From the NCBI GenBank assembly GCA_902760805.1, contig CACWHY010000009.1:1-64000 (forward strand): a stretch of 64,000 nucleotides of DNA, given 5' to 3'. The first letter of the stretch is position 1, and each line of letters begins with the position of its first letter. The position numbers were made by a program, and so were the translations under genes. The notes under the pieces were generated by a model. It was not told the origin of the DNA, ran no database searches, and saw only the letters and a list, made by a program, of their open reading frames with translations. This document shows, piece after piece, positions 8,267-17,871 of the stretch. The DNA comes from Ruminococcus flavefaciens (GTDB taxonomy: Bacteria > Bacillota > Clostridia > Oscillospirales > Ruminococcaceae).

Positions 8267-10270
8267 TCACTCAGCGTCCTCAGCAGGAGCTTCCTCAGAG
8301 GAGTAAACTACCTCGTCAGCCTCATCTGCATCGTTCTCGCCGTCGCCCAGAAGAGCACGGATAGAAATGCTGATCCTCTTAGCGTCCTCGTCGATGTCGA
8401 TGATCTTAACGTCAACAACATCGCCAACCTTCACATAGTCGCCCACGTTCTCGACCTTCTTATCAGCGATCTGAGAGATGTGGATAAGACCGTCAACGCC
8501 GTCGATGATCTGAGCGAAAGCGCCGAACTTTGTGATAGAAACGATAGTAGCCTTAACTACATCGCCAACGCTGTATGTAGACTTGAAGATCTCCCAAGGA
8601 TTGTCCTCAGCCTTCTTGAAGCCCAGAGAGATTCTCTCAGCCTCACGGTCCAGATCCTTGATGTAGACCTCAAGAACATCGCCCTCATGAACTACCTCGC
8701 TGGGGTGCTTGATGCGCTTCCAAGAGAGCTCAGAGATATGTACCATACCGTCGATGCCGCCAAGGTCAACGAATGCGCCGAAGTTTGTCAGGGACTTTAC
8801 CTTGCCTGTGTAAACTGCACCTACCTCAGCAGTCTCCCAGAACTTAGCCTTAGCCTCTTCCTTCTGCTCGTCGAGGACCTTTCTGATAGAGCCGACAGCT
8901 CTCTTCTTGCCCTCAGTTACCTCGATGATCTTGAACTGTACCTTCTGCTTGAGGAGCTGATCCAGCTCAGCGCCTCTGGGAAGGCCTGTCTGTGAAGCAG
9001 GGATGAATACTCTTACGCCGTAAACGTTGAGAGTAACGCCCTTGTTAACAACGTGCTGTACAACGCCCTCGATAACGGTGCCTTCCTCAGCAGCCTTGAG
9101 GATCTTCTCATAGCCGGCCTGCTCGTCAACCTTTCTCTTAGAAAGCATAGCAGTACCCTCAGCATCGTTGACCTTGATAACGATGAGGTCGATCTCGTCG
9201 CCTACTGAAACAATATCAGCGGGCTTCTTTGAGGGGTCGTCTGTGAGCTCGTCAAGTGAAACGTAGCCTGTGTGCTTTGTACCCAGGTCTACGATAGCCT
9301 CTGTATTGTTAACGGCAACAACGATGCCTTTAACTTTCTCTCCTGTATGTATTTTTTTGAATGACTCATCGACAGCCTGAGCAAAATCGATATCCTCATC
9401 CAGAGCATTTGTGAGATTTTCGTTCTCAGTCATTTTGGTTTGTACCTCCTTAATTATATAAGCCGGAGTTGATGCACCGGCAGTAATGCCGATCCGTTCA
9501 GCATTGGGCAGGTTTAATGCGGAAAGCTCCTCCGAATTCTCGATATGATACGTTTTGCAGTATCTGCTGCACACCTCCGAGAGCTTCACGGTATTGGAGC
9601 TGTGACGGCCGCCGACTACAAGCATTATGTCAGAATTCCTAGCAAGGTCAGCCGCATCAGACTGTCTTGTATCGGTGGCGTTGCATATAGTATCGAAAAT
9701 AACGATGTTCGGGTCGTTCTCAGGGATCACCTTCAAACACTCTCCCCATACTACTATATTATACGTTGTTTGTGCGACAAATGCAAGCTTTTTTTCAAAT
9801 TTTCCGCTCATTTTTTCAAAAAAGTCTTTTAGCTCAAAATCGTCCTTGAAAACGAGGCAATTTCCGTCACAATGACCAACGATGCCCTGGACCTCCGGGT
9901 GATCCTTATCGCCGGCAATGAGTATGAAATAGCCCTCAGCGGTCTTCTCTGCAACGATCTTGTGGATCCTGGAAACGAAGGGGCAGGTGGCGTCCAGCAT
10001 ACGGTTGCCCTTGGCCTTTATCTCCTCATAGACCTGCCTTCCCACGCCGTGTGAGCGGATCACGATGGTCTCTCCCGGGAGCAGCTCGTCAACGCTCTCG
10101 ATAACTCTTGCGCCTTTTGAGATCATGTCGTTGACCACGTCCTGATTGTGGATTATGGGGCCAAGAGTTGCGACCTTTGTGCCTTTTTCCAGCTCGCCGT
10201 AGACCATTTTCACTGCCCTGTCCACTCCGAAGCAAAAGCCGGCAGACCTGGCAACTGTCACCTTACTCAT
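8267..10270 (-). CDS. ispH: IspH reductase fused to four S1 RNA-binding domains
   Basis: This fusion joins 4-hydroxy-3-methylbut-2-enyl diphosphate reductase, the last step of the MEP isoprenoid pathway, to a ribosomal-S1-like protein. Residues 1-279 carry the three cluster cysteines expected for the 4Fe-4S site (C13 in GFCFGV, C96 in DATCPF, C196 in DTICNATD). Residues 310-645 hold four S1 domains, and the end is acidic. The ATG at 10270 was chosen because GGAGGAAG lies just upstream; a longer reading adds 14 residues inside plsC. Overlap with plsC is 8 bases. Such fusions are known in Clostridia. An internal ribosome binding site at the domain junction is listed separately. Confidence 0.93.
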   Translation of the reverse strand: MSKVTVARSAGFCFGVDRAVKMVYGELEKGTKVATLGPIIHNQDVVNDMISKGARVIESVDELLPGETIVIRSHGVGRQVYEEIKAKGNRMLDATCPFVSRIHKIVAEKTAEGYFILIAGDKDHPEVQGIVGHCDGNCLVFKDDFELKDFFEKMSGKFEKKLAFVAQTTYNIVVWGECLKVIPENDPNIVIFDTICNATDTRQSDAADLARNSDIMLVVGGRHSSNTVKLSEVCSRYCKTYHIENSEELSALNLPNAERIGITAGASTPAYIIKEVQTKMTENENLTNALDEDIDFAQAVDESFKKIHTGEKVKGIVVAVNNTEAIVDLGTKHTGYVSLDELTDDPSKKPADIVSVGDEIDLIVIKVNDAEGTAMLSKRKVDEQAGYEKILKAAEEGTVIEGVVQHVVNKGVTLNVYGVRVFIPASQTGLPRGAELDQLLKQKVQFKIIEVTEGKKRAVGSIRKVLDEQKEEAKAKFWETAEVGAVYTGKVKSLTNFGAFVDLGGIDGMVHISELSWKRIKHPSEVVHEGDVLEVYIKDLDREAERISLGFKKAEDNPWEIFKSTYSVGDVVKATIVSITKFGAFAQIIDGVDGLIHISQIADKKVENVGDYVKVGDVVDVKIIDIDEDAKRISISIRALLGDGENDADEADEVVYSSEEAPAEDAE
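9431..9451 (-). promoter_or_regulatory. Internal Shine-Dalgarno and ATG at the IspH/S1 junction
   Basis: Within the fusion frame, AAGGAGG (9445-9451) is followed after 11 bases by an in-frame ATG (9433-9431), codon 280. This is exactly where IspH homology ends and the S1 part begins. Initiation here would give a free 388-residue S1 protein. The motif is seen; its use is inferred. Confidence 0.6.
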
Positions 10271-10889
10271 CAGCAGCTTCCTCCTTTTCCTCCATAGCCG
10301 GTCCCTCAACAAGGAGCTTGATGTCGGCCATATAGCGGTTTTTCAGCTTCACAAGCTGGCGAGGGTTCGGCTCCTCAGCGCTTTCAACATAGTCCTGGGG
10401 AGCTATGGGCTGGCCGTATTTTACGGTTATCTTTGTGCGAAATCTCAGCTTCTCGCCGAAGCAAACTCCCACGGGAACGATCATGGCCCCTGACTTAGCT
10501 GCAATGAGAGCAGCACCGCTGTGGCCACGGTGGACCTTGCCGTCCTTGGAGCGAGTTCCCTCAGGGAAGATCATAAGGCTGCGGCCGTCGGCAAGGCGCT
10601 CGCAGGCTGTGTCGATAACGGTCATGTCGCCCTTTCCACGGGACACCGGGAAGGCTCCCAGTGAGCGGATCAGCCAGCCGAAGAGCTTGTTGCGGAACAG
10701 CTCCTCCTTGGCCATGAAGGCGTACTTTCCCCTGGCGCCTATGCCCACCAGCGGCGGATCTGCGTTAGTTCTGTGGTTTGAGGCGTAGATCACAGGGATC
10801 CCCTTGGGAATGTTCTCCCTGCCCTCAAATCTTAGGCTGTAGGCGATCTTAAAGGCCGCCCACACCAGGAATTTCACGATATAATACAT
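10263..10889 (-). CDS. plsC: 1-acyl-sn-glycerol-3-phosphate acyltransferase
   Basis: This is the membrane acyltransferase that converts lysophosphatidic acid to phosphatidic acid in phospholipid synthesis. The 208 residues include the catalytic HX4D box in NHRTNADPP, the FPEGTRSKDGK glycerol-phosphate binding motif and an N-terminal hydrophobic stretch. Its ATG overlaps the cmk stop by one base (TGATG), and its end overlaps ispH by 8 bases, so it is translationally coupled on both sides. The cmk-plsC-ispH order is common in Clostridia. Confidence 0.94.
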   Translation of the reverse strand: MYYIVKFLVWAAFKIAYSLRFEGRENIPKGIPVIYASNHRTNADPPLVGIGARGKYAFMAKEELFRNKLFGWLIRSLGAFPVSRGKGDMTVIDTACERLADGRSLMIFPEGTRSKDGKVHRGHSGAALIAAKSGAMIVPVGVCFGEKLRFRTKITVKYGQPIAPQDYVESAEEPNPRQLVKLKNRYMADIKLLVEGPAMEEKEEAADE

Positions 10890-11566
10890 CAGTCAGCGCT
10901 CCCTGTTTTCTCGGTGATGATGCGAACGATCTCAGCTGCGGACTCCTCTAAATTAAGATGAGTCGTGTCCACAAGAACAGCGTCATCGGCCTGCTTCAGC
11001 GGAGCAGTCTCACGGTGCATATCCTGATAATCACGCTGGATGATGTCCTCAAGGATCTCCTCATATGAAGGGCAGTCAGGCTTCTCGGAAAGCTCCTTGA
11101 AGCGGCGGTTCGCACGCTCCTCAGCGGAGGCTGTCAGGAAGATCTTCACGTCAGCGTTGGGCAGCACCACTGTACCGATGTCACGGCCGTCCATGATCAC
11201 GTTGTTCTCCTGAGCGATCTTCTGCTGAGTCTCGAAGAGATAAGCTCTAACGGGAGGAAGAGCGGAAGTTCTTGAGGCCGCCATTGAGATGAGGGGAGTT
11301 CTGATAAGCTCGGAAACATCACGGTCTCCCAGGAAAACTCTCTGCTCGCCGCCGATGAATTTCAGAGAAACATCAGCTGCCGGAAGGGACTTCTCCACGT
11401 CCTCGTCCTCAATGCCGTTTTCCGTGATATACAGGGCGATAGTGCGGTAGAGGGCGCCTGTATCGACGTAGATGTAGCCCAGCTTCTTGGACACCATTTT
11501 TGCGATAGTGCTCTTGCCTGCACCGGCAGGACCGTCGATAGCGATGTTGATAGTTTTGTTATTCAT
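10889..11566 (-). CDS. cmk: Cytidylate kinase
   Basis: Cmk phosphorylates CMP and dCMP for nucleotide recycling. The 225-residue protein has the P-loop GPAGAGKST at its N terminus, the DTGALYR motif and the MDGRDIGTVV segment. The ATG at 11566 is preferred over one at 11572 because GGAGG then has 7-base spacing. It overlaps the upstream lipoprotein gene by 8 bases and touches plsC downstream. Confidence 0.97.
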   Translation of the reverse strand: MNNKTINIAIDGPAGAGKSTIAKMVSKKLGYIYVDTGALYRTIALYITENGIEDEDVEKSLPAADVSLKFIGGEQRVFLGDRDVSELIRTPLISMAASRTSALPPVRAYLFETQQKIAQENNVIMDGRDIGTVVLPNADVKIFLTASAEERANRRFKELSEKPDCPSYEEILEDIIQRDYQDMHRETAPLKQADDAVLVDTTHLNLEESAAEIVRIITEKTGSAD

Positions 11567-12122
11567 TTTCATTCCTCCGTGAAATTATTTGCTTTATTTT
11601 CTCGGTGTGGTCACCGTTTTCAAAGAGCTCTTCATACTCCCCAAGAAATTCCCCGTCAAGATAAAGGTGGACTTTTCCCCTACAGATCGCAGCTATTGCC
11701 GTTCCCTGGTCAGTGCTCAGAGCAAGAAGGTGGTGCTCGTAGGAAAAGCCCTCCTCAGTGCCGTGGATCTCAGCCTTTTCGACTGCCGACTTATAGTCCA
11801 GCACATCACAGGAGATCAGGCTGTTTACAAAGGGCTCCTCCATATATCCGGCCTCGCCGCCAGTGAGGATCTCCACATCGGCTTTTATCAGGGCGAACTC
11901 CCCGTTTTCCAGCTCAGGCTCTGCTGTTCCGGCGGTGAAGTGTACGCTTCGCCCCTGAGGGACTGTCCAGAGCTGGTCCCCTGTCTTGAAGACCACGAAT
12001 TCATAGCCTTCTACAGTGCTGGAGCTGATCCCGTCAACTATCGCCAGCTGCGGCGGATCTCCGCAGCCAAAGACCAGCACCATGCACAGCAGGGATACTA
12101 TTATAATAGCAAGTCTCTTCAT
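11559..12122 (-). CDS. Putative lipoprotein of unknown function
   Basis: This 187-residue protein has a short lysine/arginine start, a hydrophobic core and the lipobox VFGC, so it is probably an outward-facing lipoprotein. The mature part shows no domain I recognise. It is acidic and looks like mixed alpha/beta. It sits between the CmpB-like gene and cmk in the long operon and overlaps cmk by 8 bases. GGAGG precedes the ATG. Confidence 0.75.
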   Translation of the reverse strand: MKRLAIIIVSLLCMVLVFGCGDPPQLAIVDGISSSTVEGYEFVVFKTGDQLWTVPQGRSVHFTAGTAEPELENGEFALIKADVEILTGGEAGYMEEPFVNSLISCDVLDYKSAVEKAEIHGTEEGFSYEHHLLALSTDQGTAIAAICRGKVHLYLDGEFLGEYEELFENGDHTEKIKQIISRRNENE

Positions 12123-12131
12123 AACTCCTCC

Positions 12132-12668
12132 TTATTGTCTTTGCTGGAGCAGCTCCGCTGAGGAGACCGCCAGGTCAATGAGCACAGCCGCCGCTGAGAC
12201 TATTCCGAAGCCCAGGCAGAAGTTCTCCGGCAGATTTTTTGCCAGCTTCCCGGAAAGGGGGTGCAGCCCCCAGAAGTAGATCACCGCCAGCACTCCGAAA
12301 ATTGCGCTGGAGATCACACAGGAGCGGTCAAGGATCGACAGCGGCCAGGTGCGGTAGGTCCAGAATTGTCTGTGGAAGATGAATTCCAGCAGGTATGAGG
12401 CTCCCAGCTCAAAGACCGTGGTTATGGCCGCCGACAGCAGGAAGATCAGGACAGGGTTTAGTTTTTTGCGGAATATAGCCAAGAGCAGGAAGGCTCCCAC
12501 TGCGTAGATTGGCACGATCGGCATATGGAGGATCCCTCGGTTGTCGAAGTAATGCCACATGATCCAAACCGTTGCCACCTCGTAGATCCACCCGGCGAAG
12601 CCAGCCGCAAGGAATTCAAAGGCGTAGCGGAAAAAGTTCCGCTTGAAGCCAAGTTTTTCTCCGCTCAT
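12132..12668 (-). CDS. CmpB-like putative ABC transporter membrane protein
   Basis: This 178-residue membrane protein has about five hydrophobic helices and the GWIYE motif near the first helix. It also has a C-terminal SSAIFGVLAVIYFW block, as in the Pfam family of putative type IV ABC transporter permeases (PF06541, CmpB). The family's biochemical role is not firmly known. The ATG at 12668 overlaps the yccF stop as ATGA. A longer open frame runs upstream, but it only covers yccF in another frame. A second member of the same family lies at 36222-36599. Confidence 0.8.
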   Translation of the reverse strand: MSGEKLGFKRNFFRYAFEFLAAGFAGWIYEVATVWIMWHYFDNRGILHMPIVPIYAVGAFLLLAIFRKKLNPVLIFLLSAAITTVFELGASYLLEFIFHRQFWTYRTWPLSILDRSCVISSAIFGVLAVIYFWGLHPLSGKLAKNLPENFCLGFGIVSAAAVLIDLAVSSAELLQQRQ

Positions 12669-13030
12669 TTCCGTTCCACCTTTGCGCCGAAGGGCATGAG
12701 AGCCAGCTTCGCCAGCTTGAACATCTGTAGACCGAAGGGCACTCCCACGATCGTGATGCACAGGATACACCCGAATGCGAAAAACTCCAGAGCCAGCGGT
12801 ATCCCGCTGAGCAGGAGCCAGATGATGTTGGCCAGCAGAGAGACTGCTCCGCCGCCGTACTGGACCTCCCGGCCGAATGGGTGAAGGGTCAGCCGTGCGA
12901 ACTTGAAGCACTGAGCCGCCCAGGGTATCCCGATGATCGTGATCGTCCAGAGGATCCCGGCCAGCGCCCAGCTGACTGCTCCGATGAGGCCTCCGCAGAC
13001 CAGCCATATTATGTTTCCGATAAATGACAT
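12665..13030 (-). CDS. yccF: YccF-family inner membrane protein
   Basis: This 121-residue membrane protein carries two repeats of the YccF domain, each with NIIWLL followed by a hydrophobic helix and GIPW/GVPF turns. FARLTLHPFGREV and LAKLALMPFGAKV end each half, showing internal duplication. The function of the family is unknown. GGAGG precedes the ATG, and the stop overlaps the next start by 4 bases. Confidence 0.9.
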   Translation of the reverse strand: MSFIGNIIWLVCGGLIGAVSWALAGILWTITIIGIPWAAQCFKFARLTLHPFGREVQYGGGAVSLLANIIWLLLSGIPLALEFFAFGCILCITIVGVPFGLQMFKLAKLALMPFGAKVERK

Positions 13031-13042
13031 AGCGCTCCTCCT

Positions 13043-14260
13043 TTAAAGGTATAGGGCAGCGGTGTTAGCTGTGGAAAATGCTATCTGCAAGTTGAATCCG
13101 CCGGTGTATGCGTCAACGTCGATCACCTCTCCGGCGAAAAACAGCCCCGGCACCAGCTTAGACTCCATGGTCTTGGGATCGATCTCCTTGACGGAAACTC
13201 CGCCGCTGGTGACGATAGCCTCGCTGAGAGGCCGAAATCCCGAGATCCGCACAGGGAAGCTCTTTATGAGCCGCCCGAAGCTGCGGCGCTCCTCCTTGGT
13301 GATGCTGTTGACCTTCTTGTCGGGAGCTATGCCGGAAAGCCGAACGATCACAGGGATCAGCTTTGCCGGAAGGAGCTTCCGTATGCCGTTGATGAAGTCA
13401 CGATTTTGGTTTTCTGCCAGATCCCGCAGGATCCTTGCGTCAAGCTGCTCCGGAGAGAGACCCGGCTTTAGGTCGATCACCAGCCGGCAGCCCTCGGGAC
13501 GGCGCTCACGGATATGGGAGCTTGCGCTGAGCACCAGCGGTCCTGAGACGCCGAAATGGGTGAAGAGCATCTCCCCCAGATCCGAGTACAGCAGCTTCTC
13601 CCCTTCATATAGGGAAAGGGTCACGTTTCGCAAAGAAAGTCCCATGAGCTCTGCGCAGTATTTGTCCGGTGAGGTCAGGGGCACCAGGCTGGGCTTCAGC
13701 TCAGTTACCGTGTGACCGGCCTGCCGTGCAAGGTCGAAGCCGTCGCCGGTAGAGCCTGTATTCGGGTAGGAGGCTCCTCCGCAGGCCACGAGCACCGATC
13801 CGGCACGAAATTCCTCCTCACCGGCAGCAGCTCCCACACAGACACCATCTTCTATGAGAAGGCGATCCGCACGGGCGGAAACTATCCTCACGCCCAGCCG
13901 TTTCAGCTCTCTTCCAAGAGCCGCAACGATGTCCTCCGCATTGTCGCTGACAGGGAAAACACGGTTGCCACGCTCAGTTTTCAGCGGCACGCCCAGCTCC
14001 TCAAAAAAGCTCATCGTATCATATGCGTCGAATGAGGAGAATGCGCTGTAGAGAAAGCGTGGATTTACGGGGATATTGCTCAGGTGCTCCTGAGGAGCCG
14101 AGTTGTTGGTGACATTGCACCTGCCCTTTCCGGTTATGCGGAGCTTCCTGCCGATGACGCCGTTGCGCTCCAGCAGCACCACGCTCTTCCCAAGGCGGGC
14201 AGCCTGTATGGCCGCCATGGAGCCTGCTGCTCCTCCGCCAATGATGACCGTATCAGTCAT
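13043..14260 (-). CDS. HI0933-like FAD-dependent oxidoreductase
   Basis: This 405-residue flavoprotein belongs to the HI0933/YhiN family. It has an N-terminal Rossmann motif (GGGAAGSMAAIQAA) and the ERNGVIGRKLRITGKGRCN segment. The family-typical PLVLSASSH and C-terminal GLFFAGEVIDVDAYTGGFN are also present. The substrate is not known for most members. Its start overlaps the DUF3006 gene by 8 bases, and it stands 12 bases before yccF. HI0933 genes often precede cmk in Clostridia. Confidence 0.92.
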   Translation of the reverse strand: MTDTVIIGGGAAGSMAAIQAARLGKSVVLLERNGVIGRKLRITGKGRCNVTNNSAPQEHLSNIPVNPRFLYSAFSSFDAYDTMSFFEELGVPLKTERGNRVFPVSDNAEDIVAALGRELKRLGVRIVSARADRLLIEDGVCVGAAAGEEEFRAGSVLVACGGASYPNTGSTGDGFDLARQAGHTVTELKPSLVPLTSPDKYCAELMGLSLRNVTLSLYEGEKLLYSDLGEMLFTHFGVSGPLVLSASSHIRERRPEGCRLVIDLKPGLSPEQLDARILRDLAENQNRDFINGIRKLLPAKLIPVIVRLSGIAPDKKVNSITKEERRSFGRLIKSFPVRISGFRPLSEAIVTSGGVSVKEIDPKTMESKLVPGLFFAGEVIDVDAYTGGFNLQIAFSTANTAALYL

Positions 14261-14471
14261 AGTCTCCTCCCAGCATTTTTTTCAGCTTGTCACGAACAGC
14301 GTCCTTCAGGTCGGCAGTTTCCTCGGGAAGCACCGAAAATCCGCCGTTGCTGTAGCTGAGAGCGTCCCCCTCCCGGGCAGAGCTGGGAAGGTGGCCTCTG
14401 TGGATATTCATCATGCCGTCATCAGTTTCCAAAACGGCGTAGTCTCCCTCAAATCTATCAATTATGATCAT
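14253..14471 (-). CDS. DUF3006 small protein
   Basis: This 72-residue protein has the DUF3006 pattern: IIDRFEGDYAVLE at the start and a central small beta barrel. DUF3006 genes commonly sit beside ComEC-like metallo-beta-lactamase proteins, as here. The start overlaps the metallohydrolase stop by 4 bases and the end overlaps the flavoprotein gene by 8. GGAG precedes the ATG. Function unknown. Confidence 0.85.
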   Translation of the reverse strand: MIIIDRFEGDYAVLETDDGMMNIHRGHLPSSAREGDALSYSNGGFSVLPEETADLKDAVRDKLKKMLGGDYD

Positions 14472-15313
14472 GCTGCGCTCCTTTCAGTCCGCACGGAGAG
14501 CTCCTCGCCGTCGGACAGGAATACTATTGTGCCGCACAGGTCTGTGCGGTAGATCTTATCAGTGTACTCCGCAAGCCTTTGCAGAGTTATGTCCTTTGGG
14601 TGGCCGTAGGAGTTGCCCTCACCGCAGGAGATCACGGCGTTGTCGGGAGTGACCTCACTGAGGAACTCCTCTGTGCCTGAGCTGTCGCTGCCGTGGTGGC
14701 CGGCCTTGTAGACGTCTGCGTGGGAGAGCATACCTGCCTCCGCCATTTCCTTCTCAGCAACTCCCTCGGCATCGCCGGTGAAGATGAAGGTATTGGCGCC
14801 GTGCTGCATGAAGATCCCCACGGAATAGTTGTTCAGGTCGTTGTAATCCTCGCTGTTCGGGGCGATGATCTTGCACCTTGCGTCACCGAGCTGGAAAATG
14901 CTGCCGGTGTCGGCCTCGGTGAGAGGAATCTTCTTCTCCTGTACAGCCTCCAGAAAATCATCGAAAAATGCGGTCACAGGCACGTCCTCGTCCGAAAGGT
15001 GAGGAATTATCACCTTCCCCACGTCAAAGCTGCGGAGGATCTGCGCCATACCGCCCATGTGGTCGGAATGAGGGTGAGTCCCCACAACTATGTCCAGCTC
15101 GCTGACGCCGCAGCCACGAAGGTACTCCTCCACCTTTCCGGCTTCGGAGGCCTCTCCGCAGTCGATGAGCATGGTCATTTCCCCTGCCGTGACCAGGGTG
15201 CAGTCCCCCTGCCCCACGTCGATGAAAGTCACCGCCAGGCCGCCCTCAACAGGCAGCACCTCCGGCTTTTTCAGCAATTCTATGACAAAGCATATGAGCA
15301 GGAAAACTCCCAC
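14468..15313 (-). CDS. ComEC/Rec2-like metallo-beta-lactamase hydrolase
   Basis: This protein carries the metallohydrolase domain found at the end of ComEC competence proteins. It shows FIDVGQGDCTLV, the metal motif THPHSDHMGG, FTGDAEGVAE and GHHGSDSSGT. A hydrophobic N-terminal segment would anchor it in the membrane. From the GTG at 15313 the anchor is too short (about 13 residues). The frame stays open to 15460, adding a lysine/arginine-rich segment that completes the helix, but no ATG, GTG or TTG lies there. The true start is therefore uncertain. It precedes DUF3006 in the usual pairing. Confidence 0.85.
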   Translation of the reverse strand: MGVFLLICFVIELLKKPEVLPVEGGLAVTFIDVGQGDCTLVTAGEMTMLIDCGEASEAGKVEEYLRGCGVSELDIVVGTHPHSDHMGGMAQILRSFDVGKVIIPHLSDEDVPVTAFFDDFLEAVQEKKIPLTEADTGSIFQLGDARCKIIAPNSEDYNDLNNYSVGIFMQHGANTFIFTGDAEGVAEKEMAEAGMLSHADVYKAGHHGSDSSGTEEFLSEVTPDNAVISCGEGNSYGHPKDITLQRLAEYTDKIYRTDLCGTIVFLSDGEELSVRTERSAA

Positions 15314-15321
15314 TGCGAAGG

Positions 15322-17271
15322 TCAGTGCTTCTTTGAGCCGCCTTTTCTTTTTCCGCTGCTTGGCGAGCCTGCCCTTGAGTTCCTTCCGGAGCTGTTCCTG
15401 CTCCTCTGAGAGCTCCCCGGCCTTGAGCCTTGGGCTTTTCCGTTCCTCTGCCAGCTCTTTTCACCGCCCTTTCGGGAAGAGTCGTCCTCCACAAGGCATT
15501 TAGGCGACGAGCCGATAAGGTCGTAGCGCCCTGCTCTTTTCAGCGCCTCCAGCACAAGCTCCTTGTTCTGCGGCCGGAAGTATTGCAGCAGAGCCCTCTG
15601 CATCGCCTTTTCCTTGGGAGTTTTCGGAACATAGACCTTCTCCATTGTGTAGGGGTCAAGCTCCGTGTAGAACATACAGGTAGAGATCGTGCCCGGTGTT
15701 GGGTAGAAATCCTGTACCTGCTCCGGGCGGATGTGGTTGTCTCTCAGGAAAAGCGCCAGCTCAATGGCCTCGCTGAGAGTGCTGCCCGGGTGAGAGGACA
15801 TCAGATAGGGCACAAGATACTGCTCCTTGCCGATGCCCTTGGTTATCTCGTAAAAACGCTTCTGGAAGGCCTTGTAAGCCTCGATGTGGGGCTTGCCCAT
15901 TTTGTCCAGAACAACGGCGGAGCAGTGCTCCGGAGCCACCTTCAGCTGACCGCTGACGTGGTACTTGATCAGCTCACGCATGAACTCGTCGTTCTTGTCC
16001 TCCATGAGGTAGTCGTAACGGATACCCGATCGAATGAACACTCGCTTCACGCCCTTGACCTTGCGGATCTTCCGCAAAAGCGCCAGATACTCGGTGTGGT
16101 CGGCCTTCAGAGCCGGACAGGGCGTAGGCGCAAGGCATTTCTTGCCCATGCACAGACCCTTGCTCAGCTGCTTCTCGCAGGAGGTATGGCGGAAGTTTGC
16201 CGTGGGGCCTCCCACATCATGGATATAGCCCTTGAAATCGGGCATTTGAGTAACTCGCTCCGCCTCCGCAAGAACTGACTCCTCGCTGCGGACAGTGACA
16301 CGCCTGCCCTGATGAAGAGCTATGGAGCAGAAGTTGCAGTAGCCGAAGCAGCCCCTGTTGTGGGTTATTGAGAAGCGCACCTCCTCTATGCCGGGGACAC
16401 CGCCCTGCGCCTCATAGGAAGGGTGGTAGGCTCTTGTGTAGGGAAGGCTGTATATGTAGTCCAGCTCCTCAGTGGTAAGGCTGAGGGCCGGAGGGTTTTG
16501 CACAAGCATCATGCTGCCGTGGCGCTGGATAATGGTCTTTCCGTAGACCTCGTCCTGCCAGTCGTACTGGATCTTTGTGGCCTTGGCGTACTCGGTCTTA
16601 TTTGTGCTGACCTGCTCAAAAGAAGGACACTGAGCTGCTCCCAGAGGAGTATTCACCGGCTCAGTCATATAACAAGTGCCACGAACATCGTGGATCTGGT
16701 GTATGTCCTCCCCTGCCGCCAGCCTTGTACAGACCTCACGGATCTGGTGCTCGCCCATGCCGTACATCAGCAGGTCTGCGCCGCTGTCAGGAAGGATCGA
16801 AGGCCGCACCTTGTCGTCCCAGTAGTCGTAGTGGGCAAATCTCCGCAGAGAGGCCTCCAAGCCGCCGATACATATCGGCACATCGCCGAAATACTCCCGG
16901 ATCTTCTGGCAGTAAACGATCACCGCACGGTCAGGGCGCTTTCCGGCAACTCCTCCGGCGGTATAGGCGTCGTCGGAGCGCTTTCTCTTGGCGGCAGTAT
17001 AGTGCGCCACCATGGAGTCGATGTTTCCGGAGGTCACCAAAAATGCGTATTTCGGTGCTCCAAATCGGCGGAAGTCCCTGTCGGTGTGCCAGTCGGGCTG
17101 TGCGATGACTCCCACAGTGAAGCCCATGGCCTCGATCAGACGTGTCACGATAGCCGCACCGAAGCTGGGGTGGTCAACGTAGGCGTCGCCGGTTATGTAG
17201 ATGAAGTCGAACTGGTCAATGCCCATCTCCTCCATTTCTTTTTTGGTGGTAGGGAGAAATCCCTCGTACAT
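15322..17271 (-). CDS. YgiQ-family radical SAM protein
   Basis: This 649-residue protein carries the YgiQ N-terminal domain, then a radical SAM core. The 4Fe-4S motif is CFGYCNFC (C-x3-C-x2-C), followed by [20 protein letters not shown] lies near the C-terminal end. The reaction of the family is unknown. The last 45 residues are a low-complexity Ser/Arg/Gly/Lys tail that overlaps the open frame of the next gene. GGCGGTGAC lies before the ATG. It is the fourth gene of the long operon. Confidence 0.93.
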   Translation of the reverse strand: MYEGFLPTTKKEMEEMGIDQFDFIYITGDAYVDHPSFGAAIVTRLIEAMGFTVGVIAQPDWHTDRDFRRFGAPKYAFLVTSGNIDSMVAHYTAAKRKRSDDAYTAGGVAGKRPDRAVIVYCQKIREYFGDVPICIGGLEASLRRFAHYDYWDDKVRPSILPDSGADLLMYGMGEHQIREVCTRLAAGEDIHQIHDVRGTCYMTEPVNTPLGAAQCPSFEQVSTNKTEYAKATKIQYDWQDEVYGKTIIQRHGSMMLVQNPPALSLTTEELDYIYSLPYTRAYHPSYEAQGGVPGIEEVRFSITHNRGCFGYCNFCSIALHQGRRVTVRSEESVLAEAERVTQMPDFKGYIHDVGGPTANFRHTSCEKQLSKGLCMGKKCLAPTPCPALKADHTEYLALLRKIRKVKGVKRVFIRSGIRYDYLMEDKNDEFMRELIKYHVSGQLKVAPEHCSAVVLDKMGKPHIEAYKAFQKRFYEITKGIGKEQYLVPYLMSSHPGSTLSEAIELALFLRDNHIRPEQVQDFYPTPGTISTCMFYTELDPYTMEKVYVPKTPKEKAMQRALLQYFRPQNKELVLEALKRAGRYDLIGSSPKCLVEDDSSRKGGEKSWQRNGKAQGSRPGSSQRSRNSSGRNSRAGSPSSGKRKGGSKKH

Positions 17272-17290
17272 AGTGTCACCGCCTTTATTT

Positions 17291-17851
17291 TTATAGGAGC
17301 GAATAGATCCAGAGGATTATCCAGATCACCGCCAGAGCACTGAGCAGCGCTCCCACTACAACAGAGAGCTTCAGATCCTTGCCGTATCTGTTGTCTTCTT
17401 TTATTATAGTCAGCCGCTGCGAAGTATCGGCAAGTACGCCTTCAGCCTGCTGACGGGCTGTCTCGATTTCCCGGAACACACTGAGCTTCTCGGCTTCTTC
17501 ATCGGTGATCTTGCCGGAAAGTTCTTTCATTATGAGTTCCTGCAAGATCTTGTTATCCACAGACCCAGACACGCCCTCGGGGACAAGCAGCACTATATCC
17601 CGCTGATGCTCGTATTTTCGTGCGTTCCGGCTTGTGGAGGAGATATAGTAGCTCTCTCCGTCCGGCGTAAGCACCTCCATGTCGTAACAGGTCTCCATAT
17701 AGCGTCCGCTGGAGCGCCTTTTCTTCTCCCAGGAGACCACCTGGCCGTAGACCTCCCTGGCGTGCTCGTTGTAAAATCTCTGCATTTTCCGGCAATGATA
17801 TGCGCTAAACCACGCACCTGCTGCCACAAGGATAAGGATAATGATATCCAT
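17291..17851 (-). CDS. Two-helix membrane protein, possibly DUF3592-like
   Basis: This 186-residue protein has an N-terminal helix (about 2-17), a soluble central domain of about 130 residues and a C-terminal helix (about 162-185). The soluble part begins with [12 protein letters not shown] and [15 protein letters not shown], reminiscent of DUF3592 proteins, but I do not assign it firmly. It sits between ftsK and ygiQ with gaps of 20 and 19 bases. GGTG precedes the ATG. Confidence 0.7.
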   Translation of the reverse strand: MDIIILILVAAGAWFSAYHCRKMQRFYNEHAREVYGQVVSWEKKRRSSGRYMETCYDMEVLTPDGESYYISSTSRNARKYEHQRDIVLLVPEGVSGSVDNKILQELIMKELSGKITDEEAEKLSVFREIETARQQAEGVLADTSQRLTIIKEDNRYGKDLKLSVVVGALLSALAVIWIILWIYSLL

Positions 17852-17871
17852 AACATTTCACCTCAATGTGC

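Noticed and set aside
12669-13007. N-terminal extension of the CmpB-like gene
   Set aside because: The extension covers yccF in another frame and reads as arginine/histidine-rich noise; the ATGA overlap at 12668 is the natural start.
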